This document shows positions 52,521-61,478 of a DNA stretch of 64,000 bases, in pieces. The stretch covers positions 1-64,000 of the IMG/VR virus record IMGVR_UViG_3300045125_000064; one strand, written 5' to 3'. Source of the DNA: a virus. Under the pieces are notes generated by a model. It ran no database searches, was not told where the DNA came from, and saw only the letters and a program-made list of their open reading frames with translations. The stretch's first letter is position 1. Each line of letters begins with the position of its first letter. Both the position numbers and the translations under genes were made by a program.

Positions 52521-52960
52521 ATGAAAAAAATTATATCAACATTAATGTGTCTATTCTTATTTCTCTTGCCACTTAATTCCTACTCAGAAGGGAAAATGAC
52601 AAGATTACAAAGAGGACAATGTGCAGCCTACCCAGGTGTGCTCATTGATGATGAAGGAATGGCATCAATCAAAGTAAAATATGAGGATGCGCAAAAAATA
52701 TGCACAACAAATCTGGAAGCTGCAAAACAGCAAAAAGATGTTGAGTGTTCTGCTGAGTTGAATAAAAAAGATATTAAATGTTCGGCAGATAAAGATGTTG
52801 AGCAACAAAAGACAAAAAGAAAAGCAAAAAAGTTGAAGAACTTCAGCAAGAATTGAAAAAATTTGAAAATCAAGGTTTTTACGACTCATTATATGCTGGT
52901 GGGGGCTTTATTGTTGGAGCAAGTATTGTTATTCTTGTGGTAAAAGCACTTAGATGGTAA
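52521..52960 (+). CDS. signal-peptide protein with C-terminal membrane anchor, lysis-associated
   Basis: ATG 52521 after AAAGGTACAACA (MKKIISTLMCLFLFLLPLNS), a clear signal sequence. RLQRGQCAAYPGVLIDDEGM is a motif I recall from phage proteins beside lysis genes (RGxPAPxxGVLL). A Cys/Lys coiled region (CTTNLEAAKQQKDVECSAE) leads after a shift near 52840 to LQQELKKFENQGFYDSLY and a final hydrophobic segment (GGGFIVGASIVILVVKAL). About 146 residues. Probable spanin-like or lysis accessory envelope protein. No lipobox is seen. Confidence 0.55.
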
Positions 52961-52964
52961 TAAA

Positions 52965-53273
52965 ATGAATGACCAATTTGAAAAAGTTAGAGAATTAGAA
53001 AAAGCAATAGAAGAGAAGTATGGAGATCAGAGCGTTGAGCATCTTTCGAGAGATTTAACTCAGGAAGAAATCAAATCTCTCTATTCTAAAAATCATGAGG
53101 ATTCATATGATCGAGAATCGGATGATATAGTGATATCTAAAACCAGAAAGGCACTATTTAAAGACAAGCTAAAGTGTTCAAAATGTAATAAAATGTCTTT
53201 TTCAGAACGAGATGATATTTACTTATTGAAGAGCAAAAATGCTATAATTGTTATGTTAAAGAGGAAAAAATAA
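52965..53273 (+). CDS. small zinc-ribbon protein
   Basis: ATG 52965 (MNDQFEKVRELEKAIEEKYG). Helical and acidic up to about residue 65, then LKCSKCNKMSFSERDD. In the neighbouring frame near 53237 the partner cluster CYNCYVKEE is readable, so the original protein likely had CxxC...CxxC, and the visible end (LKSKNAIIVMLKRKK) is a frameshift product. About 100 residues. Zinc ribbons of this kind occur in phage transcription co-factors; role unknown here. Confidence 0.55.
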   Translation: MNDQFEKVRELEKAIEEKYGDQSVEHLSRDLTQEEIKSLYSKNHEDSYDRESDDIVISKTRKALFKDKLKCSKCNKMSFSERDDIYLLKSKNAIIVMLKRKK

Positions 53274-53801
53274 ATGGCTGATAATAAAGATGTTGTAAAA
53301 ATGGTTTCTGCAATTTATCAAGCTGCGGAGAGAGGAACTCATGGAGCAAAAGATAAAGACGGAAAAGAATATAAGACAGGATTAAAAAGAGAGGTTGATG
53401 TTAAATCAAGTAATTTTGATGGTTTCAAAGTCAAGATACAAGATAATCTTTTAACAATCAATTATCAGCTTGAAATGCACAATTTTGATTCCTCACAAAA
53501 AATTGAACAAGTAGAAAGAGATATAAAATCAACATTAACAAGCATCAAAAAGTTCATTCAATCTCAATATAAGGATATAACTGGAAAGACATTAAGATTG
53601 GCACAAGAAGAAGAACCAAAAATTGTTATGGCACCAATTTCAATGGTTAGAACTTCATTCCTTGGAAAGTGGGTATTTAAGATTTCTGGAATAGAAAGCA
53701 CACAAACAGAAAGAGAAGAAAACGAAACCGCTAAAAAGGTCATCAAGACACTGGATAAAAAAGCAGAGAAGCCAAAAAATGTCTCCAGAAAAGATGACTA
53801 A
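53274..53801 (+). CDS. hypothetical protein upstream of terminase
   Basis: Intact 175-residue frame, starting at the base after the previous stop (MADNKDVVKMVSAIYQAAER). Alpha/beta text: FDGFKVKIQDNLLTINYQL, KIEQVERDIKSTLTSIKKF, TLRLAQEEEPKIVMAPISMV, FLGKWVFKISGIEST, lysine-rich end. Position directly before the terminase large subunit would suit a packaging accessory (small-terminase position), but it lacks the coiled-coil character I would expect. Not recognised. Confidence 0.65.
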   Translation: MADNKDVVKMVSAIYQAAERGTHGAKDKDGKEYKTGLKREVDVKSSNFDGFKVKIQDNLLTINYQLEMHNFDSSQKIEQVERDIKSTLTSIKKFIQSQYKDITGKTLRLAQEEEPKIVMAPISMVRTSFLGKWVFKISGIESTQTEREENETAKKVIKTLDKKAEKPKNVSRKDD

Positions 53802-53803
53802 CA

Positions 53804-55407
53804 ATGGTAACAGCACAAACAAATAAAGCATTTATAATCAATGAATTAAAAAATGTGGCAGAGATCCCATATACTTTTTGTTAAAATATGGCAAGATCTG
53901 CTCATCCAGAAAAAGGAACTATTCCTTTTAAACTATACGATTTCCAGAAAGATTGTATCGAAGACTTTATGACTCATCGTTATAATATTGTTTTGAAAGG
54001 TGAACAGCTTGAGCCTTCTCAACAACAACGGCAGGATATATTGCTTGGCTTATTCTGTTTAATAGAGATAAGACAGTTCTTGCTGTGGCAACAAAAGAAA
54101 CGGTTGCAACAATCATTGTGGAGAAAAGTAAAAGAAGATTATTAAATCATCCAGACTGGATGAAGATTGCACAACCACTTCTGCAAACAATACAGAGCTA
54201 CTAGAACTTTATAATGGTTCTTGGAGTTAAAGCTTCATCAACATCTGGTAGATACTGGTGTTTCTGAGGCTCTTCTTTATTAGTTATTGACGAAGTCAGC
54301 ACTTATTAAAAATATGGATGAAATTTGGACTGGTCTTTATCCAACTCTTGCTGTTGCTGGTGCTTGTATTGCAATTTCAACTCCTAGAGGTGCTCAAGGT
54401 TGGTTTCATAAATTTTAATACAGATGCAGAATTTGGCAAAAATAATTTCATCCAATAAAATTAATGTGGTATGTTCATCCAAGATAGAGATGAAAACTTC
54501 ATTGAAACAGAAAAGAAAAATATGTCTCCAAGGCAAATTGCACAAGAGTATATGTGCAGCTTCTTGGCTTCAGGTGATACGTTTATTGACCCTGACGATA
54601 TTCAGAGATTACAAAAAAGACTTGATGACCATAAAATTGCCCCATTACAGAAAACTGGAGATGGAAAGAATTTATGGATTTGGAAAGAACCAGAGGAAGG
54701 AAAAAATATTGCATTGGCGCTGACGTTTCAAGAGGTGATGGTGCTGATTATTCAACTGCACAAGTTATTGATGTTGATTCATATGAACAGGTTGCAGAAT
54801 TTGAAGGTCAAGTCGAAGAAAATATTTTTGCATCCATTTTGTATGAACTTGGAAAAATATTATAATAGCGCATTGATTAGTATAGAGAATTCAATGCAAG
54901 GTCCAGGTGTAATAAATAGATTAACAGATGATTTAGAATATACTAATATATACTGCACTAGGAAGTCAAATCATGATTATGTGCCTCATTATTTAACTTC
55001 AATGGGAGGCACTGAAATCGCTAAAGGTTTTTCTATGACAACTAAATCAAGACCATTGGTTTTATCTTTTATGGAAGAAGTTATTAGAAATGAACAAATT
55101 GTTATTAATTCTCCAAGATTAATTGATCAATTTAACACATTTGTTTGGGATGGAGATAAACCACAGGCAGCAAGAGACAAAAATGATGATCTCAGTTATG
55201 GCACTGGCAATTGCAATTTGGACAAGAGATAAAGCAATCTTCTCATCAATAAGAAATGGTAAGATGAACAAAATAATGATTCTTGCTTGTGTTAAAGATA
55301 GTAAAGATTTGGACACAAGAGTAACTGGAATGGTTGGATATAAACCAGAACCATCAAGACCAAAACCAGATAAAAGAAGTTATTATCTGTCCTGTTTTAG
55401 AGGTTAA
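53804..55407 (+). CDS. terminase large subunit (gp17-like)
   Basis: ATG 53804 (MVTAQTNKAFIINELKNVA). ATPase part: IPFKLYDFQKDCIEDFMTHR and NIVLKG..L (Walker A neighbourhood, badly garbled near 53995-54040), ILFNRDKTVLAVATKETVAT near 54055, VIDE near 54285 (Walker B) and ISTPRGAQGWFHKF (coupling motif III). Nuclease part: KKYCIGADVSRGDGADYSTA (first Asp), ALISIENSMQGPGVINRL and DKNDDLVMALAIAIWTRD (final acids). At least six shifts. About 535 residues, slightly shorter than T4 gp17 (610). Motor that pumps DNA into the prohead through the portal encoded next. Confidence 0.85.
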
Positions 55408-55412
55408 AATAA

Positions 55413-57462
55413 ATGGCGAATACAAGAGCAGGGTTAAGAACCTATAGAAATAATAAACAAAATACCAAAAATCAAGAATCACCTTTATATCAAAAGCTGA
55501 CAAAAATCTTTTCTGGTCCAATTGTTAACTATCGTTCCAGAATGGTAACAAAATAGAAAGAGAGAGATTGATAAATTTGGTAAGAAATTCAATTCAATGT
55601 CTGGCCAAAAGTATACAAGAAATCTTTATACTCCATTCGATTATATAAGAACATCTGTAATGTCTGCACAAAATAGACAGGAAAGATATGTTGATTTTGA
55701 TCAAATGGAATTTGATCCATTCTTGGCTTCTGCTCTTGATTTATATGCAGACAGTATTACAACACATACTGAAGTTTCTCCAGTTCTCCATATAGAATGC
55801 ACAAACGACGAGATTAAGAATATTCTTCAAACTCTATTTTATGATGTTTTAGCAATGGAATCAAACGCTTTCTATTGGGCAAGAAACGTTTGTAAATATG
55901 GAGATTTTTTCTTTATCTTGAAGTGGATGACACAGTTGGAGTTCAATCAGTTATTGCTTTACCTTCAATTGAAATTGAAAGACTTGAAGGAGAAGATGAG
56001 ACAAATCCAAATTATATCCAATTCAGATGGAATAATGGTGGCTTAACATTTGAAAATTGGCAAATTGCTCATTTTAGACTTCTTGGAAATGAAAAATATA
56101 ATCCTTATGGAACATCTGTTCTGGATCCAGCAAGAAGATTGTGGAGACAATTAACAATGATGGTTGATTCTATGATGGCTTATAGAATCACAAGATCAGC
56201 AGAGAAATTGGTATTCAAAGTTCCAGTTGGTGGTATAAACGAGGAAGATATTCCTGGAGTAATGGAAGCATTCATTTCCTCAACCAAAAGACACCAAATC
56301 GTTGACCCAGATACAGGAAGAATTGATCAAAGATTTAATCCTGTTTCGATTGAAGAAAATCTTTATTTCCCAACCGTTGGCGGTGAAGGCCCAACAGTGG
56401 AAACATTGACAAGCAGGTCAAAATCTAACAGCTATTGAAGATATTAAGATGTTAAAGCAAGCAATGTTTGCAGCTATTAAAGTTCCAGAAGCATATCTTG
56501 GTGGTGGAGAAAATCCAGAAGATCAAACAACTTTGACACAGAAAGAAGTTCATTTTACAAACACAATTCAGAGAATTCAAAGAGCAATAATTGAAACACT
56601 AGAGCACATTGCCAAGGTTCACCTTCTAGTAATGGGCTTTAGAGGTGATGATCTTCTATCCTTTAAACTAAAGTTCAATAATCCTTCAAAGATTGCAAGA
56701 ATGCAAGAATTGACTGCGTTCAAAGAACAACTGGATGTTGCAAGTGCTGCAAAGGGAATTAATATGTTCAGCAATCGTTACATCTACACTCAAATCTTTG
56801 CAATTCCAGATGAAGAGGCAAAGAGAATTGAAAGAGAAAGATTCTATGATATTCAAATTGAAGCTGCAATTCAAGCTTCTGCTCAAGAAATGGGTGGAGA
56901 AGGTCAAGAAGGCGCAATGGGCGGAATGGGAGCAGGTGGTTTGGGTGGCGATGAAATGATGCCATCTGGTGGTGATTTGATAGGCGATATGTCTCAGCTT
57001 TCATCAGAACCAGGGCCATCAGGAGAAGGTGGAGGAAGTGTTGAAACTGGAGAAGAGCCAACAGTTGACAAAGAAGCTCCATTGTTAGCAAGTCCAGGCA
57101 ATTTCCAGCCACAAGCTGTTTCACAAACTGTTGAAAGAGATTCTGATGGAAATATTGTTAAAATTCATCTTGGGAATAGTCACACTCTAACTCCAAAATC
57201 AAAAGGTAAAGTTTATAAGCCAGAAATTGTTGATTCAAGAAAGAATACTGGGCCATTAAATCGTTCAATGAAATACCAAATGGGTGCTGGTGTAAGTTCT
57301 AATTCAAATAGAAACATAAATCCTGGAACAAATGCGTTAAAGAGATTGTCTAAGCTCCAGGAAAACAAAGATGCTAAGAGTGATACTATTTATACTGACC
57401 TAACAAATTATTTTAATAATATGGAAACACAGTTGGAGAAAATAGATGAAGCTAAAGCATAA
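55413..57462 (+). CDS. portal protein (gp20-like)
   Basis: ATG 55413 (MANTRAGLRTYRNNKQNTK). IRTSVMSAQNRQERYVDFDQ, DPFLASALDLYADSITTHTE, and after shifts near 55555 and 55918 VQSVIALPSIEIERLEGE, FENWQIAHFRLLGNEKYNPY, GTSVLDPARRLWRQLTMMVD and YRITRSAEKLVFKVPVG are gp20-family text. AAIKVPEAYLGGGENPEDQT, after a shift near 56438, lies in the clip/stem region. A Gly/Met-rich linker (MGGMGAGGLGGDEMM) and a basic tail end at 57462. About 680 residues, longer than T4 gp20 (524) because of this C-terminal extension. Forms the dodecameric DNA gate. Confidence 0.87.
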
Positions 57463-57934
57463 CAAAAAAAGAAATACTCTTTTCCTATTTGAAACATTGA
57501 TGTATGAGTTTACTCAAGCTTCCTTAAACAAAGATAATGAGTATGCTAAAGATATCAAGAAAACAATTTTATCTTTCTTCAACAAAAACACTCCTTTATA
57601 CGAAGAATTGCAATTATATAAATCTATTGTAAATACAACCAACATTAAGGACAGAAGAGTGGCAGAAAAGATACTCTTTGAGTCCAAACTGGAATATATA
57701 AAACTAAATAAGCAACAAGTGTTTTCGTCTCAAACTGCTCTCATCAATAGAATAAACAAAAATTTAAGACCATCTATATTTAATAATCCAGTCAAAAATT
57801 ATACAAGCATGGCATCAGCATATCAGATATTTAACAACACTTCTGACGTTAAAACAAGAGTTTTGCTGGAAGAAGAAATGCTGGAAAATATGTGTCGCTG
57901 CGAAGTGCTTAATGAAGAAAAGACAGCCAATTGA
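57446..57934 (+). CDS. hypothetical head-region protein, 162 aa
   Basis: ATG 57446 overlaps the portal stop by 17 bases (MKLKHNKKRNTLFLFETLMY). Intact frame. Helical: FTQASLNKDNEYAKDIKKTI, RVAEKILFESKLEYIKLNKQ, SSQTALINRINKNLRPSIFN. No family recognised. Coupling to the portal and prohead genes suggests a capsid or neck assembly role. Confidence 0.68.
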   Translation: MKLKHNKKRNTLFLFETLMYEFTQASLNKDNEYAKDIKKTILSFFNKNTPLYEELQLYKSIVNTTNIKDRRVAEKILFESKLEYIKLNKQQVFSSQTALINRINKNLRPSIFNNPVKNYTSMASAYQIFNNTSDVKTRVLLEEEMLENMCRCEVLNEEKTAN

Positions 57935-58271
57935 TCCTTTAACTTTTAAAATTGCAGTCAACAACTATAACAAAAAATATGAGACATTACTAGAAAACCA
58001 AAAAACTCTTCTAAAGAAATTTGTATTATCTGGTAATCAAGATAATTTTGCAGACTTAGTTGTATATTTGTCAGAAGAAATATATAGAATTGAGAAAAAT
58101 ATTTCAGAATCAATTAATTCTGTTGAAGAAATAAACAAAAATAAAATTATAAAAGAAAATGCTTTAATGATTCTTAATCTAATAAAAGAATTTAGATATA
58201 AAGAAATTGATGAAGAATTAATTAAAACAATCCTAAAGCTCCAAAAAATTGAGCATGAGATATTGACATAA
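57912..58271 (+). CDS. hypothetical coiled-coil protein
   Basis: ATG 57912 overlaps the previous gene by 23 bases (MKKRQPIDPLTFKIAVNNYN). Intact 119-residue frame, almost entirely helical (YETLLENQKTLLKKFVLSG, YRIEKNISESINSVEEINKN, EEYLIKTILKL-like end). Possible scaffold-associated protein; function not recognised. Confidence 0.65.
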   Translation: MKKRQPIDPLTFKIAVNNYNKKYETLLENQKTLLKKFVLSGNQDNFADLVVYLSEEIYRIEKNISESINSVEEINKNKIIKENALMILNLIKEFRYKEIDEELIKTILKLQKIEHEILT

Positions 58272-58272
58272 T

Positions 58273-58827
58273 ATGATAACAATTAATATTGGTGATAAAG
58301 AATTAAATGTGTCAGGTTTGGAACCAGATCCAATGGAAGATCAGGATCCAAATGCTCCAATTATTATAAAAGTTGGGAAGCAAGCAACAAGAATTAGACT
58401 TAATATAAGAAAAACTCTCGATAATAATTTTATTATCTATGATCATGATTTAATTGAAATTATTATTGTGCCAGATAAAAATAAAGTTATAACAGTTCCA
58501 AAAGTAAATACAACAACTGACACATATCCAGCTCAAAATAGATATTTTGAGATGCTTGAAAAGAAAGGAATTACAATTAGAGGAACAATTCGCTCTGGTC
58601 CAGTTTACAATTCACTTGAAGCATATTATCCTGTGAACGAAGAAATAAATGTTCTTCAAGTTGTTATTTTGGCAACAAAACGATTCATTGATATTGAAAA
58701 AGAGATGCATGACACTGCAAAAGATTATGATGATAACATAGAAGATATGTTCTTAGAGCCAGATGAAGATGACTCCACTGAGCTTGGGGAAATTCCACAT
58801 GATAGACCTGGTAATTTCCCCATATAA
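58273..58827 (+). CDS. hypothetical head-region protein, 184 aa
   Basis: ATG 58273, one base after the previous stop (MITINIGDKELNVSGLEPDP). Intact frame. Beta-strand core (LNIRKTLDNNFIIYDHDLIE, IIIVPDKNKVITVPKV), NRYFEMLEKKGITIRGTIR, GPVYNSLEAYYPVNEEINVL and an acidic C-terminus. No family recognised. Part of the portal-protease block. Confidence 0.68.
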   Translation: MITINIGDKELNVSGLEPDPMEDQDPNAPIIIKVGKQATRIRLNIRKTLDNNFIIYDHDLIEIIIVPDKNKVITVPKVNTTTDTYPAQNRYFEMLEKKGITIRGTIRSGPVYNSLEAYYPVNEEINVLQVVILATKRFIDIEKEMHDTAKDYDDNIEDMFLEPDEDDSTELGEIPHDRPGNFPI

Positions 58828-58880
58828 TCCCTATAATCCTTCTTATACCTCAATGGTAAGAGAATGGTTGGAGAAGAAAA

Positions 58881-59165
58881 ATGCCAAGTAATATTTCAGA
58901 ACTATTAACTTTTATCTTTGGGTGTTATGGGCTGACAATGATTCTATGTTATGGAAAAATCTTAGATTTTGCTAGAATTAAAATACCTTTTTTTAATAAA
59001 ATGACACAATGCAGTCTTTGTACTGGCTTCTGGTCAGGAATGTTAATTTCTTTGTTTTTCTTTAACGCTTATTATATAATGTTGTTTGGATTTGTTGGTT
59101 CTGGCACTAGTTATATTTTAGATAAACTCATTAGTGATGATGGGATCCAAATTAAGAGAGGCTAA
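58881..59165 (+). CDS. small membrane protein, DUF1360-like
   Basis: ATG 58881 (MPSNISELLTFIFGCYGLTM). Three hydrophobic segments and the motif TQCSLCTGFWSGMLISLFFF match the CxxCxGFWxG pattern of DUF1360 proteins common in tailed phages. 94 residues. Role unknown. The 50 bases before it hold no gene. Confidence 0.72.
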   Translation: MPSNISELLTFIFGCYGLTMILCYGKILDFARIKIPFFNKMTQCSLCTGFWSGMLISLFFFNAYYIMLFGFVGSGTSYILDKLISDDGIQIKRG

Positions 59166-59166
59166 T

Positions 59167-59299
59167 ATGATAGTAGGAATAAGAAAAACAGGTTTCCAAT
59201 TTTGGACACAAAAATGGTCTAAAAGACCCCCAACTAATTGCAAAAAAGGTTGCTGACTTCATACTTATATTATATAAAGAGAGGATAACAAATGTCTAA
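59167..59299 (+). CDS. very small hypothetical protein
   Basis: ATG 59167 (MIVGIRKTGF). After a shift near 59210 the frame reads KDPQLIAKKVADFILILYKE to TAA 59297-59299. About 44 residues, one shift. Alternatively an untranslated leader of the next gene. No family recognised. Confidence 0.35.
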
Positions 59300-59528
59300 A
59301 ATTATAATTGAAGTCAAAGAACTTAACAGAATTATATCTGAAGAAGTGGAAAAATTTGTTGAAGAAGTTGAATCAAAGCACCCAGATGTTTTGAAAGAAA
59401 AACTAAAAACTATGCCAAAAGAGCAGTTGATCAACTTACTACAAGAATGCTCATCTGATTCTGAATTTATACTTGATAATGTGAGTAAATATATGCTTCA
59501 CAGACTTTATAAGAAGAGCAGAAAATAA
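59292..59528 (+). CDS. small hypothetical helical protein
   Basis: ATG 59292 after GAGAGGATAACAA (MSKIIIEVKELNRIISEEVE). Intact 78 residues, Lys/Glu-rich helices (KFVEEVESKHPDVLKEKL, MPKEQLINLLQECSSDSEF). Immediately upstream of the prohead protease and probably part of prohead assembly. Not recognised. Confidence 0.6.
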   Translation: MSKIIIEVKELNRIISEEVEKFVEEVESKHPDVLKEKLKTMPKEQLINLLQECSSDSEFILDNVSKYMLHRLYKKSRK

Positions 59529-59530
59529 TA

Positions 59531-60169
59531 ATGACACAGCAAATCCTTCTAACAGAATTTTATCTTGCAGATTATGAGCTTCCAGAGTTTAAGTCTTTAT
59601 TGACTGAACAGGAAATTTATGATAATGAAAATGGTGGAGTTTTAACTCTTTCAGGAAGATTTCAACATGCAGATTTGAAGAATGGAAATGGAAGAATCTA
59701 TCCAGAAGAGATTCTGAGTAAGAGAAGTAAATAATTATCAACAGCTCATTAGAGATAAGAGAGCAACTGGAGAACTCAATCATCCAGAAACAGCTACCGT
59801 TGATCTTGAAAGAGTATCACACAATATTACATATCTTGAAATGAGAGGCAAAGAAGTTGTTGGTAAACTTCAAGTATTAAATGATATGCCAATGGGTAAT
59901 ATTGTTAAAGCTCTTTTACAAAAATAAGATTAAATTTGGAGTTTCATCAAGAGCATTGGGTTCTGTCAAAGAATCAAAAGGTAATATTGTTGTACAAGAT
60001 GATTTACAATTAATTTGTTTTGATATTGTCTCTGATCCTTCCAACTCCTGGGGCGTTTTTGCATGAAGCAAAAGAAAAAGTTTATGAGAGAACAAATGAC
60101 AAAAGAAAAAGAATTGAAGAAGCAATGAAAACATTGATTTTTGATATGGGGAAATATGGAAGCAAGTAA
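59531..60169 (+). CDS. prohead maturation protease (gp21-like)
   Basis: ATG 59531 (MTQQILLTEFYLADYELPEF). LTLSGRFQHADLKNGNGRIY opens the domain; after shifts near 59730 and 59920, ATGELNHPETATVDLERVSH carries the catalytic His and FGVSSRALGSVKESKGNIVV the nucleophilic Ser (S-x-R-x-x-G), as in T4 gp21 and relatives. DLQLICFDIVSDPSNSW is the conserved strand that follows. About 212 residues, matching gp21 (212). It digests the scaffold and trims head proteins. The stop overlaps the scaffold start. Confidence 0.87.
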
Positions 60170-60727
60170 ATTAAGAGAAATATTAAAACCAATAATTCAA
60201 CAATTGGTTCAAGAAGAAGTTGAAAAGGCAATAAAATTATATGAACAGAAGAGTGCTGGAAAGAAAATGTTGGCTCTTCAAATGAAGAATTGCTAAAAGA
60301 GATTCAATCTCTAATAAGACCACTAGAAAAGAAACTAGATGGATTAACTGGCTCTTCTAACAAAACTTTAATGGCAGAGCAAAAACAGCAACAGCAAAAA
60401 GTTCCTCCAAAAGTCCAAGAACAGACTACACAGATAAGAAATAAATTTAGAGAACAAATGGAGTTGGAACGAGAAAAGAAAAATAAACAATTTGAAAATC
60501 TGATGCATTCAACTCTTCAAGTTCCCAATATCCCAGGTGTGAAAACTCCAAACAAAATTATGATGAATGAAGTTATGGATGATCTTGACGAAGATGGACC
60601 AAAGATGTTTGTCCAAGAGGGGCAAGAAGAACAATACGAGAGTTATGATCCAACACTATATGATGATGATGCAGAGGATATCGCAGAGATCTATGGTGAA
60701 ATGTGGAAGAAAAATAAATTAATATAA
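60156..60727 (+). CDS. prohead core/scaffold-like protein (gp22 position)
   Basis: ATG 60156 overlaps the protease stop. MEASKLREILKPIIQQLVQE, VEKAIKLYEQKSAGKK, then after a shift near 60273 NEELLKEIQSLIRPLEKKLD, MAEQKQQQQKVPPKVQEQ, IRNKFREQMELEREKKNKQF and a highly acidic tail (YDPTLYDDDAEDIAEIYG). About 190 residues, mostly coiled coil with Gln-rich linker. This is the composition of internal scaffolds digested by gp21 proteases, and order protease-scaffold matches T4 gp21-gp22. Sequence identity to gp22 was not tested. Confidence 0.65.
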
Positions 60728-60736
60728 GAGGTTAAA

Positions 60737-60949
60737 GTGTCAAAAAGAAGAAAATCAAGAAATAATTATAATGTTCAGGTAACTTTGGAAGAATGCAGAG
60801 GAAGTGCAGAAAGAATGATTAAAAAATTCTGTAATAAAGTCAAAAAAGAAAAAATTCTTGAAGATTTTAGAGAAAGAATGACATATGAAAAACCTTCTGT
60901 CAAGCGAAGAAGAGAAAAAATACGAAGAAAAAAGTTGCTAAACAACTAA
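60737..60949 (+). CDS. rpsU: ribosomal protein bS21 homologue
   Basis: GTG 60737 after AAGAGGTTAAA (MSKRRKSRNNYNVQVTLEEC). Intact 70 residues. EECRGSAERMIKKFCNKVKK, then EKILEDFRERMTYEKPSVKR with RRREKIRRKKLLNN, match the bS21 pattern: ALRRFKR-like first helix, a G/E-rich turn, E-x-R-x-R-x-x-YEKPSxxRRR and a basic tail. Length equals bS21 (about 70). bS21 binds the 30S platform near the anti-Shine-Dalgarno sequence; phage copies are thought to favour phage mRNA translation. Placed between scaffold and virion genes, so probably expressed late. Confidence 0.8.
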   Translation: MSKRRKSRNNYNVQVTLEECRGSAERMIKKFCNKVKKEKILEDFRERMTYEKPSVKRRREKIRRKKLLNN

Positions 60950-60985
60950 ATAATGAGAGACAGTAAAGCTAAGGAGATATAGGAA

Positions 60986-61453
60986 ATGTCAAATTTTGAT
61001 GGAGATAGAAGTGCTGGTTATTTTGCACCAGGTTTAGGTTCAGTTGGAGCATATCAGATATCTGGTATTCCTTATATCACTTCAAGCTTGTCAGTTCCAT
61101 CCGGTTCGTCTACACCATTGAAAATTCAGTTCCCTGGAGTATCAAATTATATTTATGTGAAAAACACAATGTCAACAGCATCTGCTGCTGCCCCAATAAG
61201 ATTTGGTTTTTCACAAAATGGTGTATCTGGCTCAAGCGCAACTCACTATATGGCATTATCAAATGGTGAATCATTTCAGGCAAATTGGAGAGTTGAAGAT
61301 ATATATTTAATTGCAATAAGCCCATCGGCCACAGGGTCTGCAATGGTTGCTGCTGGTATAACACCAATTCCAAGAGGAATTCCGCCAGTTGTTGAAGGTT
61401 GGACAAGTGGTTCAAGATGGAATAACTGGAGTGGTTCAAGCGGAATTGGATAA
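60986..61453 (+). CDS. small virion protein with beta-rich fold
   Basis: A strong ribosome site (TAAGGAGATATAGG) precedes ATG 60986 (MSNFDGDRSAGYFAPGLGSV). Intact 155 residues: APGLGSVGAYQISGIPYITS, IQFPGVSNYIYVKNTMS, RFGFSQNGVSGSSATHYMA, VEDIYLIAISPSATGSAMVA, Ser/Gly-rich end. Soluble, beta-sandwich-like; reminiscent of head-decoration or fibre-tip proteins of marine phages (the APGLxxVGxYQVSG opening), but the assignment is only suggestive. Confidence 0.62.
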   Translation: MSNFDGDRSAGYFAPGLGSVGAYQISGIPYITSSLSVPSGSSTPLKIQFPGVSNYIYVKNTMSTASAAAPIRFGFSQNGVSGSSATHYMALSNGESFQANWRVEDIYLIAISPSATGSAMVAAGITPIPRGIPPVVEGWTSGSRWNNWSGSSGIG

Positions 61454-61478
61454 TCAATAATATGGCTGGAGGTGGTAT

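Noticed and set aside
59216-59228. Hairpin GGTCT-AAA-AGACC as a terminator
   Set aside because: Five-base stem with a 3-base loop, no T tract, and it lies in a likely small gene.
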